Source: Brasenia schreberi
Lineage: Eukaryota; Streptophyta; Magnoliopsida; Nymphaeales; Cabombaceae
Reading direction: 5' to 3'
Assembly (NCBI GenBank): GCA_036023115.1
Contig: JAYKKT010000064.1
Location: forward strand, 2,653,001 to 2,717,000
Length of the DNA: 64,000 nucleotides
Shown: in pieces, positions 59,701 through 64,000 of the stretch
Layout: the number at the start of each line of letters is the position of its first letter
Numbering within the stretch: position 1 is the stretch's first letter
The notes under the pieces: generated by a model
Databases searched by the model: none
What the model saw: the letters and a program-made list of their open reading frames with translations, nothing else
Told to the model about the DNA's origin: nothing
Translations under genes and position numbers: made by a program

Positions 59701-62548
59701 TATTTCTGCCCTCAACTAGCCTCTGATAAGGCATGACTGAAATTGTTGATTTGGTGGGTTGTAGTTCATGATTGAGTGCTCATCAAATTCTCCGAATCAT
59801 AACGAATGGTTCTGTTTCAATTCTTATAATCATCATGATATAGCTTTGCGTCATTCCTTTCCTCACCTTTTGCTTCAGTTACCTTGACTACCTTTTCTTT
59901 CAGCTTTGGAACATTGATGACAGCAGCGTTGGAATGGCAAGGTGTTTCAGCCTTCATAATTGGTCTTGTACGTGGACTAAGTGCTGTTGTCGGTATATTT
60001 GCAACAATAGTCTATCCCGTACTTCACTCACGCCTTTTATCTCTTCGGACTGGACTGTGGTCCATATGGATTCAGGTACCGAACCAGAAACAGTAGAAAA
60101 ACATCCCTAAGGGAAGTTTGTTTGTGATATTCTGCGAGTTTGGTGGATGTGATCTTCTCCATCTGGTTTCTTGTGAATAGAAAATGAAAATTTGGATATG
60201 TGTAGGTAACCACTAAATCTTGCACTACTGTCTTGGGTCTTCTGTCAGGACGTCTTTTCCAAATCACAACAGGTTTTCAATTATGTCATGATTCCTTTTG
60301 AAGTTTACGTAGTAAAAACTCTCTCAAATTTCAGTCCATGTTACTTGTTCCCAAAAATATTTTTCATATATGAAATTACCATCTGTGTGCAACCCTAAGT
60401 ATGCCTAGCTGAAAAATAAATTTGCGTATCTTATTTATACTGTACACTTCATATCAAAACTCGAGCAATGTTGTCAAGTTTAGTGGTGGAAATTGCTTTA
60501 CAAATACAATAAGTTGCCTTTGCTTTAAATTTGCAGTGGTCTTTTCTTCTGTTATGTGTTGCTTCCATTTGGGTCCACGACAACCAGTTATCGACCTGGA
60601 TGCTGATGGGAGGAGTTGTTGCATCACGCCTTGGTCTATGGGTGTTTGATTTGTCTGTGATGCAACAAATGCAGGTAAAATTTGTCTTAGGGTATATTGT
60701 CCTTATACGTACCATACTTTCTTTCTCTTCTTTTCTTTTTAACCTGATGATAAGATGTCATGGAATAATCTCTGATACTTGATGTACACTAATAAGATCA
60801 GGAGATATCATCTGCAACTGCTATCTATCAGAACAGTTTTTCTTTTTCAATGCCCAAATATTGGTCATAAAGGTTGCCCAAACTTGTCCTATGGGAGCAA
60901 TGAACACCAAGTTTCTACCATGACACGACATTTCTTCACTTTGTAATAGTCCGTTGGTGACCTTAGTAACTGTTTCTTATCTTGAATGCTTACAGAAAGA
61001 AGAATGAAGTAATCGTTGGGTTAATCTGCGTTATATTTTAATGAACTATACCTTGCTTAATGAACTAAACCTATCGTAAGAGGCCTTTACAATTCGATGA
61101 CATGGAATTGATGATCAATTCACTCGTCAAAAGGATTGCAATAGTAGAATATGATTAAAAAGGCCAGAGTTTCTCATGCTGCAAACTGTACATAATAGAA
61201 GAACAACTTTCAAGCTTTGTATGTAAGACTGTTATATCTTTGCTCTTAACTTAATGTGTGACACTATCTTTACCATATATTCTTAACGTTGCACATTCAT
61301 GTGACTTTAGAAACTAAAATTCAATAAACGTGTAGCAGAGCATTCTTTACATGAAACTTTTTAGTTTTTTAAACCACAACTTTTTTTCCAACAGGAGTCT
61401 GTTCCTGACTCTGACCGTTGTGTTGTTGGAGGAGTCCAGAATTCTCTTCAGTCGTTTATGGATTTAATGCAGTATATCATGGGAGTAATAATTTATAATC
61501 CTAAGGTACGTGAGCAAGCTTTCTTCATTTCACAGACATATGGCACTAGTTCATGCAGATGCTTATCTGTTTAATTTCTTGATGGATTTAATCATAGTAG
61601 TAAAGATTTTTACTCTACAGTTATGTATTTGCATTAATTTGAAGCTTAAATAAGTGTTAGTGATCCCTCTGATTCAAGTGCATGCCCCCCCTCTCTCTAC
61701 ATACACACTGCTGAACTATTTGGTTTTGATATAAAACCATATTTTGATTGAACATAGTATTTCCTGCCGTGGTTGTGCATCCCCATCGAAATTGAATTAT
61801 CTCTACACACACTGCTCATATTACTTGGATGTCACCCACAAGTAGTCTCTCATATATCAAAACCGAATAGTTCATTATAACAGAATACTATATTTTCCAT
61901 CAGTAACGGGGTTTGCTCCGTGATTACGTGTTTTTCATTTATTGTTGTTTTCAGAATTTTTAGAAGATGATAATTATATATCAAGCACAGTTTCTTATGT
62001 ATCAAGACCGAATAGTTCACTATAACAGAATACTACATTTTGCATTAGTAACAGGGTTTTCTCCATGAATTAAGCTTTACATGTGTTTTTCATTTATTGT
62101 TGTTTTCAGAATTTTTGGAAGATGATAATTATATATCAAGTACAGTCTCTTATATATGAAGACTGAATAGTTCATTATAACAGAATATTACATTTTCCAT
62201 CAGTAACAGGGTTTGCTCCATGAATTAAGCTTTACAGGTGTTTTTCTTTTATTGTTGTTTTCAGAATTTTTGGAAGATAATAATTATATATCAAGTACAG
62301 TCTCTTATATATCAAGACTGAATAGTTCATTATAACAGAATACTACACTTTCCATCAGTAACAGTGCTTGCTCCATGAATTGAGCTTTACGTGTGTTTTT
62401 CCTTTATTGTTGTTTTCAGGATTTTTGGAAGATGATAATTATATCAGTTGCTGCTGTAACAGTTGCTGCTACGCTCTACACTTTCCACACATACCGCATC
62501 AGGAGGCACCTTTTCCATTTTGATAAGCTCTTCAGAAGGTTCCAGTAG
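56746..62548 (+). CDS. IREG: Ferroportin / iron-regulated transporter (IREG1/2-like, SLC40A family)
   Basis: Eight exons: 56746-56870, 57355-57505, 57675-57871, 58185-58670, 59904-60075, 60537-60674, 61395-61505 and 62420-62548 (TAG), in consistent phase, giving 502 codons, the usual length for plant IREG1/IREG2. Ferroportins are multi-span exporters of Fe2+ (and Co/Ni). In plants IREG1 sits in the plasma membrane and IREG2 in the vacuole membrane. Diagnostic blocks: LYLGHFLARWGTRMWEFSVG, SVWPDSLLFAALYGVVES, QNVSFMAAGG, NFSGAVGVLSSLSGTILVERE, NSVIRRIDLSCKLLAPVVTG, LSFGTLMTAALEWQG, LGLWVFDLSVMQQMQ and PDSDRCVVGGVQNSLQS. The loop in exon 4 (about residues 245-290) is charged and family-variable. 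The start follows GAGAAAA and gives the normal short N-terminus, without the chloroplast extension of IREG3. No defects were seen. Confidence 0.95.
61845..62447 (+). repeat. 155-bp tandem array repeating the last 3' splice site of the ferroportin gene
   Basis: Four copies of TTGTTGTTTTCAG followed by (A/G)ATTTTT(G/A)GAAGAT(G/A)ATAATTATAT occur, with AG at 61954, 62109, 62264 and 62419, exactly 155 bp apart each time. Only the last is the true acceptor of exon 8. The three upstream copies carry AATTTTT instead of GATTTTT. If used, they would add about 13-18 codons and then meet a stop. Confidence 0.92.
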
Positions 62549-63497
62549 AATATTGCACCCTTGAAATGTCAAAGTTCACGTTCTGCTCTTTTCCTATATG
62601 ATAGATTTCTGTATAGTTATAAATAAAAGTAAAAGTTTGGCAAAGCATTATATGAGAATATTATAGAATATCCTTTAAGTAGGGTAAGTCTGCCTTTAAG
62701 TTTGGGAGTTAGAAGTGTGCCTGAAAAGGTGCTGCTCACTTTGCTGGCGGTTCTACTCATATGACCTTCAAGTTAGGAGGTCATGGGTTTACATCACCGT
62801 GCAGGTTCAAGTCTCTTGATCCGACACAATTTCATAGCATGATAAACAGAAACGGAAAAAGAAGGGTGTAAGCATTAAACATACTTGATATCACAAAATG
62901 ACAAGTATAGTGCATAAAACTCGGTTATGTTATTGGTTGGTTCTTTGCAGAATTGAAGAGTGGGAGATATTCAGTACTTCGCCAGAACAGGGTCGTTCAG
63001 ATCATTCATGAATTGATCCTCAACTTCATGGAATGCTATATTAAGCATATAGAGGGATAATGAGACTCAGAACTACAGAGTTAGCTGTATCTGTTCCATC
63101 ATCTTTGTCTTTATCTTTGCTTGGGGCCTTTTCAGGCTTATGTAAAGGCCGATGATTGAGAAATATGGCGCATTGTCATGATTGCAATGAAAATAGGGTC
63201 AATGGATCTGAAGTATCTGATATTAGAAGCCATATCGAAATTTTGGATCAGAATTCTACATTTATGGGCATATCTTCTGAATATCCAAAATATTCAACCA
63301 CTATAAGATTTTCAACCCGAAAGTTCACTTTTTCTGATTTGGTTTTGGCTATTAAATAAATGGAAAATGGCAGGCGGTGGAAAACAGTGTAAAAATATAC
63401 CTTTAAAGCTTAAAGCTTGACGTTGTAAAAAATGAATACACAATTCCAGAAAAGGAAGAAAGAATAAGAAGACGAGGAGAACCAACTAAAGAAGAAA
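62549..63497. other. 3' flank of the ferroportin gene
   Basis: It holds the 3' UTR and, at about 62700-62800, a sequence with GGTCATGGGTTTACATC that resembles the B-box part of the SINE-like elements. The stretch from about 62950 on may include more decayed PPR sequence, but nothing firm can be called. Confidence 0.4.
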
Positions 63498-63960
63498 ATG
63501 GAACTCAATTATGAAGCAAGTTACAAATACTTCGACTGTATGGATCAAACTTATGTCATAAGTTGCAACGTGATGATCAGCCTGTTTTCAGAGGCCAGTC
63601 AGTTGGTTAAAGATATTCCAGCGGCCAATGCAGGTGTTTTGTATGCACTCTTAAGAGGTCAGAGAAATCATTGTGATACCAAACTCACAGAGAGTTCCTT
63701 AAAAGGAACAGACCGAGTTCAAATTTCACAATTCAGGAAACTGTGAGTTTCTGTCCAACTATTCTCTGCTGCCAGAAGATAGGATGCTGCTGTAGATCTT
63801 ATAGAAATGAGGGAATTGTTAACATTTTTTTGTGGCAGTTGGGACGACGTGGTATCTGCATTCACGAATTCTGCAACAGGGATAGATCAGATCCAACATA
63901 TCAGAAGATTTCAGTACTGGATCGAGTTAGACGAAGGTCATCAAAGAAGCAGGTTATATG
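63498..63960 (+). pseudogene. Possible PPR-protein (E-motif region) fragment, decayed
   Basis: The frame at 63498-63746 contains YVISCNVMISLFSEA, like a PPR helix pair. It also contains AANAGVLYALLRGQRNHCDTKL, which resembles the ALLGACRIHGNVELAE block near the end of plant PLS-type PPR proteins (organellar RNA editing or splicing factors). Further on, in another frame (about 63835-63870), WDDVVS recalls the next block. Frame changes and missing blocks indicate a relic. It may continue beyond the window. Confidence 0.4.
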
Positions 63961-64000
63961 CTAAGTACTGAATCTGTCCTGCTTGACATGGGAGGAAAAA

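Noticed and set aside
1..64000. Possible bacterial-type systems such as CRISPR arrays, operons or prophage
   Set aside because: The window is plant nuclear DNA; the repeats are microsatellites, tandem duplications and retroelements, with no spacer-repeat pattern.

Overview
This is a stretch of a plant (angiosperm) nuclear chromosome. The evidence is spliced genes with GT-AG introns, Ty1/copia retroelements, an RTE-type LINE ending in (TTG)n, tRNA-derived SINE-like repeats and many TA/TC/TG microsatellites. Introns reach 9-14 kb because transposons are nested in them, which suggests a large-intron lineage (magnoliid, early-diverging angiosperm, palm or similar). The species cannot be fixed from sequence alone.

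Four gene loci, all on the + strand, can be rebuilt exon by exon or recognised as remains. (1) 1550-12264: the 3' part of an IDM1-like PHD/GNAT acetyltransferase gene, split by a 9 kb intron that holds an LTR retrotransposon with further insertions. (2) 17492-18149: a broken UDP-glycosyltransferase fragment. (3) 19874-43029: a complete 20-exon SAC8-type phosphoinositide phosphatase gene (593 codons). Its intron 7 looks like a U12-type AT-AC intron, and its intron 9 (13.6 kb) holds a nest of four transposons. (4) 56746-62548: a complete 8-exon ferroportin (IREG/SLC40A) gene (502 codons) whose last intron carries a 155-bp tandem array copying its own 3' splice site. A decayed PPR-like fragment lies near the right edge.

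Mobile DNA: one RTE LINE family is present as two near full-length copies (26533-29665, 45929-49164), three 5'-truncated tails (15048-15086, 16995-17336, 51954-52253), one composite insertion (6810-7510) and one insertion made only of the LINE 5' head (24081-24206). All seven are bounded by visible target-site duplications. Nested in SAC8 intron 9 are an outer minus-strand LTR element (26422-38607), an inner minus-strand copia (31458-37723), a hAT-like non-autonomous DNA transposon inside that copia (34487-35600), and LINE copy A inside the outer element's 3' LTR.

The three sizeable loci (chromatin-type acetyltransferase, lipid phosphatase, iron exporter) have no evident functional link. The interest of the window lies in how transposons have shaped the introns, and in unusual splice sites.
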